A program made the position numbers and the translations under genes. From NCBI RefSeq assembly GCF_000803065.1, contig NZ_JSXI01000027.1:53461-117460 (forward strand): a stretch of 64,000 nt of DNA. Direction: 5' to 3'. Position 1 is the first letter of the stretch, and each line of letters starts with the position of its first letter. The stretch is from Sphingomonas sp. ERG5 (lineage in GTDB: Bacteria > Pseudomonadota > Alphaproteobacteria > Sphingomonadales > Sphingomonadaceae). Of this stretch, positions 45,625 through 54,103 are shown piece by piece. Under the pieces are notes generated by a model. That model searched no databases. It was not told the origin of the DNA and saw only the letters and a list, made by a program, of their open reading frames with translations.

Positions 45625-47493
45625 ATGCTGAATATCAACGGTATCACGGTGCGCCTGGGCGGGCGGACGATTCTCGATCGCGCGAGTGCGGCGCTGCCGC
45701 CGAAGAGCCGTGTCGGCCTGATCGGCCGCAATGGTGCGGGCAAGTCCACGCTGATGAAGGTGATGATCGGCCAGCTCGAGCCCGATGACGGCGAGATCGA
45801 AATGCCGCGCAAGACGCGCATCGGTTATATCGCACAGGAAGCGCCCTCGGGCGTGACCACGCCGATCGAGGCGGTGCTTGGCGCCGACACCGAACGCGCC
45901 GCCTTGCTTGAGGAAAGCGAGACCTGCGAAGACCCCGACCGGCTCGGCGAAGTCTATGAGCGGCTGATGGCGATCGATGCCTATACCGCGCCGGCACGCG
46001 CCGCCGGTATCCTGGTCGGCCTCGGCTTCGACGAGGAAATGCAGAATCGCCCGCTCGACAGCTATTCGGGTGGCTGGAAGATGCGCGTTGCGCTGGCGTC
46101 GCTGCTCTTCTCCGAGCCCGACCTGCTGCTGCTCGACGAACCGTCGAACCATCTCGATCTCGAAGCGACGCTGTGGCTGGAGAATTTCCTCAAGGCCTAT
46201 CCGGCGATGATGGTCGTGATCAGCCATGAGCGCGATCTGCTCAACAATGTCGTCGACACCATCCTTCATCTCGAGGGCGGCAAGGTGACGATGTATACCG
46301 GCGGTTACGACAGTTTCGAACAGCAACGCGCCGAACGCGCCGCGCAACTCGCCGCCGCCAAAGCCAGCCAGGATGCGCAGCGCGCCAAGCTGCAGGACTA
46401 TATCGCCCGCAACAGCGCGCGTGCCTCGACCGCCAAACAGGCGCAGTCGCGCGCCAAGATGCTCGCCAAGATGCAGCCGATCGCCGCGCTGGCCGAAGAC
46501 CCGACGCTGTCGTTCGATTTTCCCAACCCCGACGAGTTGCGGCCACCGTTGGTCACGCTCGACATGGCGGCGGTTGGCTATACCGCGGACAAGCCGATCC
46601 TGCGCCGGCTCAACCTGCGGCTCGATCCGGACGACCGCATCGCGCTGTTAGGGCGCAACGGCAACGGCAAGACCACGCTCGCGCGCCTGCTCGCCGCGCA
46701 GCTTACGCCGATGGAAGGTGAAATGACCGCGTCGGGCAAGATGCGCGTCGGCTATTTCACCCAGTATCAGGTCGAGGAGCTCGATGGCGACGATACGCCG
46801 CTCGAACATATGACGCGGATGATGGGCGGCAGTTCACCCGCCGCGGTCCGCGGCCAGCTTGGGCGGTTCGGTTTTTCCGGGCAGAAGGCGACGACCAAGG
46901 TCGGCAAGCTGTCGGGTGGTGAGCGCGCGCGTCTCGCGCTGGCGCTGATCACGCGCGACGCGCCGCATATGCTGATCCTCGACGAGCCGACCAACCATCT
47001 GGACGTCGATGCGCGCGAGGCTTTGGTCCAGGCGCTCAACGCTTATGAAGGCGCGGTGGTGGTGGTCAGCCATGATCGCCACATGATCGAGCTGACCGCC
47101 GATCGGCTGGTGCTGGTCGATAACGGCACCGCGACCGAGTTCACTGGCAGCCTGGAAGACTATACCGACCTGATCCTGGGCAAGAACCAGCCGAAACAGG
47201 ATGGCGGCGCCAAGGGCGGGAAGAAGGACAAGAAGGCGGCGGCGCAGGATCGCGAAAAGGCGCAGGCGCTGCGCAAGGCGGCGCAGGATGCCGAGGCCGT
47301 GACGATCAAACTGACCGCCGAGCAAAGCGCGCTCGACAAGGCGATGTTCGATCCCTCGACCGCCGAACCGGCGCTGGCCAAATTGCCGATGAGCGAATTG
47401 ATGAAGCGCCGTGCCGATGTCGCCGAGAAGCTGGAGGCCGCGGAGGCCAAATGGCTTGAGGCAAGCGAGGCGCTGGACCAGGCGGCGGCCTGA
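45625..47493 (+). CDS. ABC-F family ATPase (Uup/EttA-like)
   Basis: 622 residues, two ABC cassettes without membrane segments. Cassette 1: GRNGAGKST, SYSGGWKMR, LLLLDEPSNHLD. Cassette 2: GRNGNGKTT, KLSGGERARL, MLILDEPTNHLD. The interdomain linker (~240-310) is Ala/Gln/Lys-rich helix, and the last ~90 residues form a Lys/Ala/Glu coiled coil as in Uup. Such proteins act on ribosomes in translation quality control. Start ATG 45625 begins the family N-terminus MLNINGITVRLGG; upstream in-frame sequence does not look coding. Confidence 0.94.
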   Translation: MLNINGITVRLGGRTILDRASAALPPKSRVGLIGRNGAGKSTLMKVMIGQLEPDDGEIEMPRKTRIGYIAQEAPSGVTTPIEAVLGADTERAALLEESETCEDPDRLGEVYERLMAIDAYTAPARAAGILVGLGFDEEMQNRPLDSYSGGWKMRVALASLLFSEPDLLLLDEPSNHLDLEATLWLENFLKAYPAMMVVISHERDLLNNVVDTILHLEGGKVTMYTGGYDSFEQQRAERAAQLAAAKASQDAQRAKLQDYIARNSARASTAKQAQSRAKMLAKMQPIAALAEDPTLSFDFPNPDELRPPLVTLDMAAVGYTADKPILRRLNLRLDPDDRIALLGRNGNGKTTLARLLAAQLTPMEGEMTASGKMRVGYFTQYQVEELDGDDTPLEHMTRMMGGSSPAAVRGQLGRFGFSGQKATTKVGKLSGGERARLALALITRDAPHMLILDEPTNHLDVDAREALVQALNAYEGAVVVVSHDRHMIELTADRLVLVDNGTATEFTGSLEDYTDLILGKNQPKQDGGAKGGKKDKKAAAQDREKAQALRKAAQDAEAVTIKLTAEQSALDKAMFDPSTAEPALAKLPMSELMKRRADVAEKLEAAEAKWLEASEALDQAAA

Positions 47494-47598
47494 TCGCCGT
47501 CAAAGCGGGACGGAAGCGGCCAATCCGGACATAGCATCCGGTTGCGCGGTAACGGTAAAATGGCCACAAACGGGGTGGCCACGGGGGTGGTCGGCGTC

Positions 47599-48543
47599 AT
47601 GGGGATAGCGCGCGTGTATCACTATACCGTTTCCGGGCTCACGGTCGCGAGTGAGCTGATCCTGCCTGGGCTGATCGCCGCCGACGATGTGCCGGGCGTC
47701 GGCCCCGACGTGGTCATTCGCGAAGGCGATGTTCCAGCGACATTGGATCAGGTGGAATCGTCCGGCCCGAACTGGCAAGTCGCCGATGGCCGTTTCCTGC
47801 TCGAAGTCCCTGGCATCCTTCACATGCTGTTGATCGAAGGCCGGGAGATCATCTTCGCGACCGCTAACGGTATCGCCCGGGAGGAAGCCGCGATATTCGT
47901 CAGCGGCACGGGTTTCGGCATTCTGCTGCATCAGCGCGAGCGCATCGTGCTCCATGCCAGTGCGGTCCGGGTTCGTGACAGCGCAGTGCTGTTCTGTGGA
48001 CCGTCCGGGGCCGGGAAGTCGACCCTGGCCGCAGCCTTGTCGGACGCCGGTTATGATCTGGTCACCGATGATTTCTGCGGCATCTCGATGGATTCGGATG
48101 GATTGCCCTGGGTCCAGCCCGACGGGCGCCAGCTGAAGCTCTGGCAGAATTCGATCGACAAACTCGACATGAGCGAACGCCGCGCGGCGCCGGTGCGCAA
48201 GGTGCTGGAGAAATTCTATGTCGAACCGCGCGCGGCGTCGATTGTCGCGCTGCCGCTGGCCGCGATCTATGTGCTGCGCGAAGCGCGGCCGCCGGCGGTT
48301 CCGGGAATCCAGCGCCCCAATATCGTCGATGGTGCGCTGATGGTGCGCGGTAATGCCTATCGCCCGGCAATGGTGCGGCGGATGAAACAGCAGCCACTCT
48401 ATTTCCAGGCGGCGGCGGCGATCAGCCAGCGCGCCGGCGTGTTCACGCTGACCCGCGAGCTCAACTTCGCCAAATTTCCCGCCGTGATCGGCTGGCTCGA
48501 GGCGCATTGGCGCGAACTCGAGCTGCTGGAGCGTGCGGCTTGA
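47599..48543 (+). CDS. HPr-kinase-like (HprK C-domain) protein of a RiPP-type operon
   Basis: 314 residues. The P-loop GPSGAGKSTLAAALSDAGYD (about residues 133-152) followed by LVTDDF equals the HprK core (G-x-S-G-x-G-K-S...D-D). The usual N-terminal HprK half is replaced by a different domain. In lasso-peptide clusters, HprK-like kinases phosphorylate the peptide C-terminus (PadeK type). Start ATG 47599 (MGIARVYHYTVSGL) has a GGGGTGG run 8 nt upstream; ATG 47560 and TTG 47542 are in frame. It is the first gene of a four-gene operon with sulfotransferase, PqqD-like and B2-like genes. Confidence 0.83.
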   Translation: MGIARVYHYTVSGLTVASELILPGLIAADDVPGVGPDVVIREGDVPATLDQVESSGPNWQVADGRFLLEVPGILHMLLIEGREIIFATANGIAREEAAIFVSGTGFGILLHQRERIVLHASAVRVRDSAVLFCGPSGAGKSTLAAALSDAGYDLVTDDFCGISMDSDGLPWVQPDGRQLKLWQNSIDKLDMSERRAAPVRKVLEKFYVEPRAASIVALPLAAIYVLREARPPAVPGIQRPNIVDGALMVRGNAYRPAMVRRMKQQPLYFQAAAAISQRAGVFTLTRELNFAKFPAVIGWLEAHWRELELLERAA

Positions 48544-49460
48544 GGAAGACCTACTGGCTTGCCTCCTATCCGAAATCGGGCAATACTTGGTTCCGGATGC
48601 TGGTCGCCAATCTGCGCCGCGACGTGCCGGTCGATATCAACGATATTCCGGAGCGCAGCGGTATCGCCAGCACGCGCGGCTGGTTCGATTCGATCATGAT
48701 GTTTCCCTCCGCACTGCTGACGCACGAGGAGTGCGACGCGTTGCGCCCCCTGGTTTACGCGGCGCTGGCGCAAGAAGTCATCGACGAAGACCCGGACGAA
48801 GTCGAGACGATGATCGGCCACACCCGTTTCGTGAAGACGCACGATTCCTACAGCTATAACGTCGATGGCAGCGCATTGATGGCCGGGGCCAAGGGCGCCG
48901 ATGGCGCAATCCTGATCGTGCGCGATCCGCGAGACGTCGCGCCGTCGCTGGCCAACCACAATCGTACCAGCATCGACGAGGCGATCGGGTTCATGGCCGA
49001 TATCGACTCGAGCTTTTGCGGTCATCGCGATCGCCAGCCCAACCAGCTGCGCCAGCGACTTGCGGGCTGGAGCAGGTTCATCGACGCATGGCTGACGCAG
49101 ACCGACATTCCGGTCCATCTGGTGCGCTATGAAGATATGCATGCCGATACCAGTGGCGTGCTGCGGACGGCGCTCGCCTTTGCCGGTATCGATGCGACCC
49201 CCGAGGAAACTGCGCGCGCCGCCGACTTTGCCGCATTCGGCGAACTGAAGAAACAGGAAGAGGCGCGCGGATTTCGCGAAGCGCCGCGGCCCAAATCAGG
49301 TAAGGGGCCCGGTAGTTTCTTCCGCCGCGGGGTTTCGGGCGGGTGGCGCGATGAATTAAATGCGGAACAGGTCGCGCGGATCGAGCGTGACCATGCCCCG
49401 ATGATGGCGCGGCTTGGTTATGCGCCGACGCAGAATATGGCTGAAAGGATGGCGGGTTGA
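48540..49460 (+). CDS. PAPS-dependent sulfotransferase
   Basis: 306 residues. YPKSGNTWFRML (about residues 9-20) is the 5'-phosphosulfate loop and LIVRDPRDVAPSLANHNRT (about 130-148) the 3'-phosphate site, the two PAPS-binding motifs. The start is TTG 48540, overlapping the kinase stop (TTGA), with GGAG 8 nt upstream; the first residues become MRKTYWLASYPKSGN. It transfers sulfate to a hydroxyl or amine of an unknown acceptor, here possibly a modified peptide. Its own stop overlaps the TTG of the PqqD-like gene in the same way. Confidence 0.9.
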   Translation: MRKTYWLASYPKSGNTWFRMLVANLRRDVPVDINDIPERSGIASTRGWFDSIMMFPSALLTHEECDALRPLVYAALAQEVIDEDPDEVETMIGHTRFVKTHDSYSYNVDGSALMAGAKGADGAILIVRDPRDVAPSLANHNRTSIDEAIGFMADIDSSFCGHRDRQPNQLRQRLAGWSRFIDAWLTQTDIPVHLVRYEDMHADTSGVLRTALAFAGIDATPEETARAADFAAFGELKKQEEARGFREAPRPKSGKGPGSFFRRGVSGGWRDELNAEQVARIERDHAPMMARLGYAPTQNMAERMAG

Positions 49461-49720
49461 TCGAACGACGGGGTGACTGGCTTAGCGCGCGCGTGGGCGA
49501 CGAGATCATGATGATGAGCGCCGAAAAGGGCAATTATCTTGGCGTCAACGAGGTGGGTGCACGCATCTGGGAATTGATCGAGACGCCGAGCGACATCGAC
49601 GCGGTGTGCGCTGCCTTGCAGCGTGAGTTCGTGATCGAGCCCGATATTTGTCGCAGCGAAGTCGAAGCGTTCCTCGAACAAATGGAAAAACATGGCGCGG
49701 TTGCGGTCACTCGCCCGTAA
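49457..49720 (+). CDS. PqqD-like RiPP recognition element (lasso B1-type)
   Basis: 87 residues. The winged-helix RRE fold is visible: EIMMMSAEKGNYLGVNEVGA, RIWELIETPSDIDAVCAALQ and SEVEAFLEQMEKHGAV, as in PqqD/LasB1 proteins that bind the leader peptide of RiPP precursors. The start is TTG 49457 (TTGA overlap with the sulfotransferase stop), reading MIERRGDW. The B2 gene starts inside its 3' end (29-bp overlap). Presence of an RRE implies a leader-bearing peptide substrate. Confidence 0.92.
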   Translation: MIERRGDWLSARVGDEIMMMSAEKGNYLGVNEVGARIWELIETPSDIDAVCAALQREFVIEPDICRSEVEAFLEQMEKHGAVAVTRP

Positions 49721-50168
49721 GGTCCGCACGCTTGGCGGCGTCGGCCATCACCGGCGCGCGCTGGTGATCGAAGCGGCGATAAGCATGTTCATTGCGCGCA
49801 TCTCGCTGCTGCTGTTCCCGTTCGCCAGGATCGCCAGGCGACTGGGCGCGTTCGTGCCGCCGACCGACCCGCGTGTCGCTGCCCATGCCGAAGGCGCGAC
49901 CGACAGGCAGATCAGGCTTGCCCGGGACATAGGCTGGGCAGTGCGCGCGTCCGCGCCGTTCATGCCGTTCCGTTCGGTATGCCTGCAACAGGCCATGGCG
50001 GCGCAGATGATGCTGCGGCGGCGCGGCATTCCCACGGTAATGCATTTCGGCGCAGGCCGAGGCGATGAGAAGCCAATCGATGCGCATGCCTGGCTCGATG
50101 CGGCCGGGGTCAAGGTAACTGGCTATCCGGTGGCACCGAATCTCGCTGAGATAGGCTGTTTCGTTTGA
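49692..50168 (+). CDS. Lasso-peptide B2-type transglutaminase-fold leader protease
   Basis: 158 residues. The transglut_core3/lasso B2 pattern is complete: FRSVCLQQAMAAQMMLRRRG places the nucleophile Cys97, and IDAHAWLDAAG places His132 and Asp136. B2 proteins cleave the leader peptide before macrocyclisation. ATG 49692 lies within the PqqD-like gene, with a weak GGA about 7 nt upstream. A split B1/B2 pair is the usual arrangement in Actinobacteria, Firmicutes and some Proteobacteria. No macrolactam synthetase gene (asparagine-synthetase-like) is in the neighbourhood. Confidence 0.92.
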   Translation: MARLRSLARKVRTLGGVGHHRRALVIEAAISMFIARISLLLFPFARIARRLGAFVPPTDPRVAAHAEGATDRQIRLARDIGWAVRASAPFMPFRSVCLQQAMAAQMMLRRRGIPTVMHFGAGRGDEKPIDAHAWLDAAGVKVTGYPVAPNLAEIGCFV

Positions 50169-50203
50169 ATTAGGACGCAATTTCCAATCGTTAAAATATA
50201 GCC

Positions 50204-50231
50204 TTGACTACATAATAGTCATGGCTAGATT
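50204..50231 (+). promoter_or_regulatory. Promoter with overlapping palindromic operator for the glucoside operon
   Basis: TTGACT (50204-50209) and TAGATT (50226-50231) are separated by 16 bp and read as a sigma-70-type promoter about 37 bp upstream of the receptor start. TGACTA-CATAA-TAGTCA (50205-50221) is a perfect inverted repeat covering the -35, a location suited to a repressor. The TetR-family protein encoded in the same operon is the natural candidate to bind it (inference). Confidence 0.6.
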
Positions 50232-50267
50232 TCATTCCAATACCCGGGACAGGGAAAGGGGTGGGCG

Positions 50268-52715
50268 ATGCGATATCGGAACACATGGCTGATGGCGGCG
50301 AGCGTCGTCGCGGTGGCGGTAAGTGGTCAGGCGCTGGCGCAGGAAGCGCAGGCCGGGAACCCCGCCACGGCGGCGGGTCAGGCGGCGGGTCAGGCGGCGG
50401 GTCAGGCGACTGGCAATTCAGGCGACAATTCAGGTCTCGACGACATCATCGTCACCGCGCAGAAGCGCGAACAGTCGTTGCAGGATGTGCCGATCAGCAT
50501 CACCGCCTTCAACGCGGAGGCGATCGCATCGCTTGGCGCGCAGAGCATCGGCGATCTCGATACCTTCACGCCGGGCCTGTCGATCAACGACTCCTCGGTG
50601 ACTCAGCCGTCCTTTACGATCCGCGGTGTCAGTACCGACGATTTCGGCATCGGCACCGATCCGGCGGTCGGTATCTTCATTGACGGCGTCTATTCGGCGC
50701 GTTCAGGCGCGGCGCTGATCTTCTTCAATGATGTCGAGCGCGTCGAAGTGCTGAAGGGGCCGCAGGGCACGCTGTTCGGCCGCAATACGTCGGCGGGCGC
50801 GATCTCGATCATTACCCGCAAGCCGGTCGACAAGCTGGAGGCTGCCGCGACGGTGCGGATCGGTAATTATGGCAAGCATCGCATCGATGCGATGGTCAAT
50901 GTGCCGATCACCGATACGCTCTTCCTGCGGGTCAATGGCGTGTACAACAAACGCAACGGCTATCTGACCGATGCGGTTACCGGGGCGCGGTACGAGCGCG
51001 AGAATAACTGGTCGGGTCGCGCGGCGCTGCGTTACGAGCCGAACAGCGATACCGACATCACGCTCAGCTACGATCATGACGATACCGACAAGGACGGCCC
51101 TGCCGCAATCGGGATCAGCAAGTTCGCGCTCAGCCAGGATCCGGATGGGCCCTTCACCAACGATGTGCTCAAGTCGCGTGAAGCGCGCATTCTCAATGCG
51201 GTGACGCTGACCGCCAATCACGACTTCGGCCCGGTCACGCTGACCAGCATCAGCGCCTATAAGCAATTCCACACCAGCAACCGCGAGGATGAGGATGGCA
51301 CCAACATCCGCGCGCGCTATCTCGACACCGAGAATATCGAGAAGAACAGCAGCTTCTATCAGGAGTTGCGGCTGGCGCATTCGAGCGACACGCTGAACCT
51401 GGTTGCCGGGCTGAGCTATTTCCAGGAGCGCGGGCGGCAGACGAGCCGGGTTACCTTGTTCACGGATTCGGTCAATACCGCGCTTGGAGCCGTGGCGGGA
51501 TTCCCGGTTTTCTCCATCCTCGACAGCTTCGGCTTGCCGGTCTTTGGTCTACCCTGGCGCGAGGACATGAACAACTATACCCGCAACAAATCCTATGCGG
51601 CGTTTGGCGACGCCACTTGGTCGGTGACACCCAAGCTCAATCTTACGGTCGGTCTGCGCTATACGCGTGACGAGAAGAGCTTCGCCTGGCTCAACGATCG
51701 TCATGTCGCGCCGGGCCTCGATACAGTGGCGGCTCCAGGGGCCCTTTATAATGCGATCGTCGGTGCGCCGTTGTTCCCCAATGCTGAGATAATCGACGTC
51801 AACACCTTCCTCAATGCGGCCATCGGCGATCTCATTTTCAACGCCGGCCCGCTTGAGGGCGTCCGCTTCAACCGCAAGGAGACATTCTCCGACGTCAGCC
51901 CACGCTTCGTGATCGACTACAAGGCTACCGACGATGTCATGCTCTTCGCCTCGGCGACGCGCGGCTACAAGGCGGGCGGGTTCAACAGTGTCCAGATCAA
52001 CTCCTTCTTCGCGCCGGAATCGGTGTGGAGTTACGAGGCGGGCGCGAAGGCCGAATTGTTCGACCGGCGGCTGCGGTTCAACATCTCGAGCTATTATTTC
52101 AAATATGCCAATCGCCAGTCGATCAGCCTGGAAACCGTCTCCGGATCCGGCATCCCGCAATATGTCACGCGGTCGGGCGATAGCGAGGCCTATGGCGTCG
52201 ATCTCGAAACCCAGTTGGTGGTGTCGAAAGATCTGAAGCTGAGTGGGGTCGCGAGCTATATCGACTCGACCTGGTTGAAGCGCACAGAGCGAGACGTCGA
52301 TATTTCCGGCCAGCCAACTGGTGAGCCCAAATTCCGTTTCGTCCTCGGAGCACATTATGCTCATCGACTGAGTAGCGGCTCGGCGATTTTTGCCGACGCC
52401 AGTTATAGCTACACCTCCCGCGTCCGCCTCAATGGTGCGATAACCGATCCCGTGAAAGGCAGCGATGCGTCGATCGCGGGCCTGGTCGATTTCTCCAAGC
52501 TCAAGAAATTGCGATCGAGCCGTCAGATCGTCAATGCGCGGATCGGCTGGCGCTTGCCCGACGACCGTTTTTCGGTGGCCTTGTTCGCGGACAATCTGTT
52601 CGACGTCCGCACGCCGCGAACGCTCAATCTGATTTCGGCCGATACGCTCGGTACGCCCTATGTCCGGATGGATCGCCCGCGCTTCTGGGGCGTCGAGCTC
52701 GGGGTTCGGTACTGA
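50268..52715 (+). CDS. TonB-dependent receptor of the glucoside operon
   Basis: 815 residues. A signal peptide (WLMAASVVAVAVSGQALA) is followed by a GQAA repeat stretch, then the TonB-box region DDIIVTAQKREQSLQDVPIS, a plug domain with IERV-type VERVEVLKGPQGTLFGRN, and a 22-strand barrel ending FWGVELGVRY. It imports a substrate across the outer membrane using TonB energy. It is 2 bp upstream of a GH1 glycosidase gene and heads an eight-gene operon, so a glycoside or glycoconjugate is the likely ligand. The preceding lasso-type operon ends 99 bp upstream, so a peptide ligand is the alternative. Confidence 0.93.
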   Translation: MRYRNTWLMAASVVAVAVSGQALAQEAQAGNPATAAGQAAGQAAGQATGNSGDNSGLDDIIVTAQKREQSLQDVPISITAFNAEAIASLGAQSIGDLDTFTPGLSINDSSVTQPSFTIRGVSTDDFGIGTDPAVGIFIDGVYSARSGAALIFFNDVERVEVLKGPQGTLFGRNTSAGAISIITRKPVDKLEAAATVRIGNYGKHRIDAMVNVPITDTLFLRVNGVYNKRNGYLTDAVTGARYERENNWSGRAALRYEPNSDTDITLSYDHDDTDKDGPAAIGISKFALSQDPDGPFTNDVLKSREARILNAVTLTANHDFGPVTLTSISAYKQFHTSNREDEDGTNIRARYLDTENIEKNSSFYQELRLAHSSDTLNLVAGLSYFQERGRQTSRVTLFTDSVNTALGAVAGFPVFSILDSFGLPVFGLPWREDMNNYTRNKSYAAFGDATWSVTPKLNLTVGLRYTRDEKSFAWLNDRHVAPGLDTVAAPGALYNAIVGAPLFPNAEIIDVNTFLNAAIGDLIFNAGPLEGVRFNRKETFSDVSPRFVIDYKATDDVMLFASATRGYKAGGFNSVQINSFFAPESVWSYEAGAKAELFDRRLRFNISSYYFKYANRQSISLETVSGSGIPQYVTRSGDSEAYGVDLETQLVVSKDLKLSGVASYIDSTWLKRTERDVDISGQPTGEPKFRFVLGAHYAHRLSSGSAIFADASYSYTSRVRLNGAITDPVKGSDASIAGLVDFSKLKKLRSSRQIVNARIGWRLPDDRFSVALFADNLFDVRTPRTLNLISADTLGTPYVRMDRPRFWGVELGVRY
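50375..50410 (+). repeat. In-frame 12-bp tandem repeat (three units) in the TonB receptor
   Basis: GGGTCAGGCGGC is repeated twice exactly and once with one change, encoding GQAA-GQAA-GQAT between the signal peptide and the TonB box. Being in frame, copy changes would lengthen the periplasmic N-terminal extension without disrupting the protein. Confidence 0.8.
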
Positions 52716-52717
52716 TC

Positions 52718-54103
52718 ATGAATTCCACGACGACACTGCCACCGCCGCGCTTCCCGGCTGATTTCCGCTGGGGAGTCTCCACATCCGCCTATCAGATCGA
52801 GGGCGCGGTGACCGAGGATGGCCGCGGGGTATCCACCTGGGACACGTTCTGCAGCGAACCCGGGCGGATCATCGATGGTTCCAGCGGCGCCAGGGCGGCC
52901 GACCATTATCACCGTTATCGCGAAGACGTCGCGCTGATGCGGGATCTCGGCGTGACCGATTATCGCTTTTCCATCGCCTGGCCACGGATCGTCCCGGCGG
53001 GGAGTGGTGCGGTCAATCCGGCGGGACTGGAATTCTACGATCGGTTGGTGGACGAACTGCGTGGGGCCGGCATCAACCCGGTCGTCACGCTGTTTCATTG
53101 GGATTTGCCGCAGCCGCTGGAGGATGCGGGAGGCTGGCTCAACCGCGATACCGCGTATCGTTTCGCCGATTATGCCGCGATCGTCGGGGAGCGGCTGGCC
53201 GACCGGGTCGGCATGTGGATCACGCTCAATGAGCCGATGGTGCTGACGAACTTCGCTTATGCGCTTGGCGCGCATGCGCCGGGCCGTGCGCTCGGGATCG
53301 GCGCTTTGCCGGTCGCGCATCATCAGCTGCTTGGGCACGGGCTTGCGGTGCAGGCGCTCCGCGCGGCGGGCGGCCGCCAGATCGGGATCGCCAACAATCA
53401 GGCGCCGGTCTGGCCGGCGAGCGATTCCGCCGAGGATCGCGGCGCGGCGGGCTTTTACGAAACACTGGTCAACTGGCTCTATTCGGACCCGTTGCTGTTC
53501 GGACGTTATCCCGACGGGCTTGATGCGGCGATGCCAGGCCCGGTCGAGGACGATCTGAAGATCATCTCCACGCCGCTCGATTGGTATGGGCTCAACTATT
53601 ATAATCCGGTGCGGGTCGGGGCGCCCAATGCGCAGGTGCGGCATGTCGATTCCTTCGAGATGCCGTCCGACCTGCCGTTCGACCTGCCCGAGATCGAGGG
53701 TTATCCGCGCACCGATTTCGACTGGCCGGTCATTCCCGATGGGCTGGCCGAGATGCTGCGGCTGCTGCGCGAACGCTATGGCGATGCGCTGCCGCCGATC
53801 CACATCACCGAGAATGGCTGTTCCTATGCCGATGGCCCGGATGCCCAGGGCCGGGTTGCCGACCAGCGCCGGATCGATTTTCTCGACGGCCATCTTCGCG
53901 CGCTGCGGCAAGCGATGGATGACGGCGCGGATGTGCGCGGCTATTTCACCTGGTCGCTGCTCGACAATTTCGAATGGGCGGCGGGCTATGACCAGCGCTT
54001 CGGGCTGGTGCATGTCGATTATGACTCGATGGTGCGCACGCCCAAGGATTCCTATCTCTGGTATCGCGACCTGATCCGGGCTCAGGCGGTCGTCGACGCA
54101 TGA
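52718..54103 (+). CDS. GH1 beta-glucosidase
   Basis: 461 residues covering the whole GH1 barrel. FRWGVSTSAYQIEGA is the N-terminal signature; the acid/base Glu172 lies in TLNEP; the nucleophile Glu365 lies in ITENG; SLLDNFEWAAGY is the C-terminal aglycone/sugar-binding segment. It cleaves beta-glucosides or related sugars by a retaining mechanism. No signal peptide, so hydrolysis is cytosolic after uptake by the receptor and the downstream transporter. Overlaps the MFS gene by 4 bp (ATGA). Confidence 0.96.
   Translation: MNSTTTLPPPRFPADFRWGVSTSAYQIEGAVTEDGRGVSTWDTFCSEPGRIIDGSSGARAADHYHRYREDVALMRDLGVTDYRFSIAWPRIVPAGSGAVNPAGLEFYDRLVDELRGAGINPVVTLFHWDLPQPLEDAGGWLNRDTAYRFADYAAIVGERLADRVGMWITLNEPMVLTNFAYALGAHAPGRALGIGALPVAHHQLLGHGLAVQALRAAGGRQIGIANNQAPVWPASDSAEDRGAAGFYETLVNWLYSDPLLFGRYPDGLDAAMPGPVEDDLKIISTPLDWYGLNYYNPVRVGAPNAQVRHVDSFEMPSDLPFDLPEIEGYPRTDFDWPVIPDGLAEMLRLLRERYGDALPPIHITENGCSYADGPDAQGRVADQRRIDFLDGHLRALRQAMDDGADVRGYFTWSLLDNFEWAAGYDQRFGLVHVDYDSMVRTPKDSYLWYRDLIRAQAVVDA

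Noticed and set aside
50221..50292. 23-codon frame MARFHSNTRDRERGG as a possible RiPP precursor downstream of the B2 gene
   Set aside because: It starts inside the predicted promoter, overlaps the receptor start, and lacks leader/core features.
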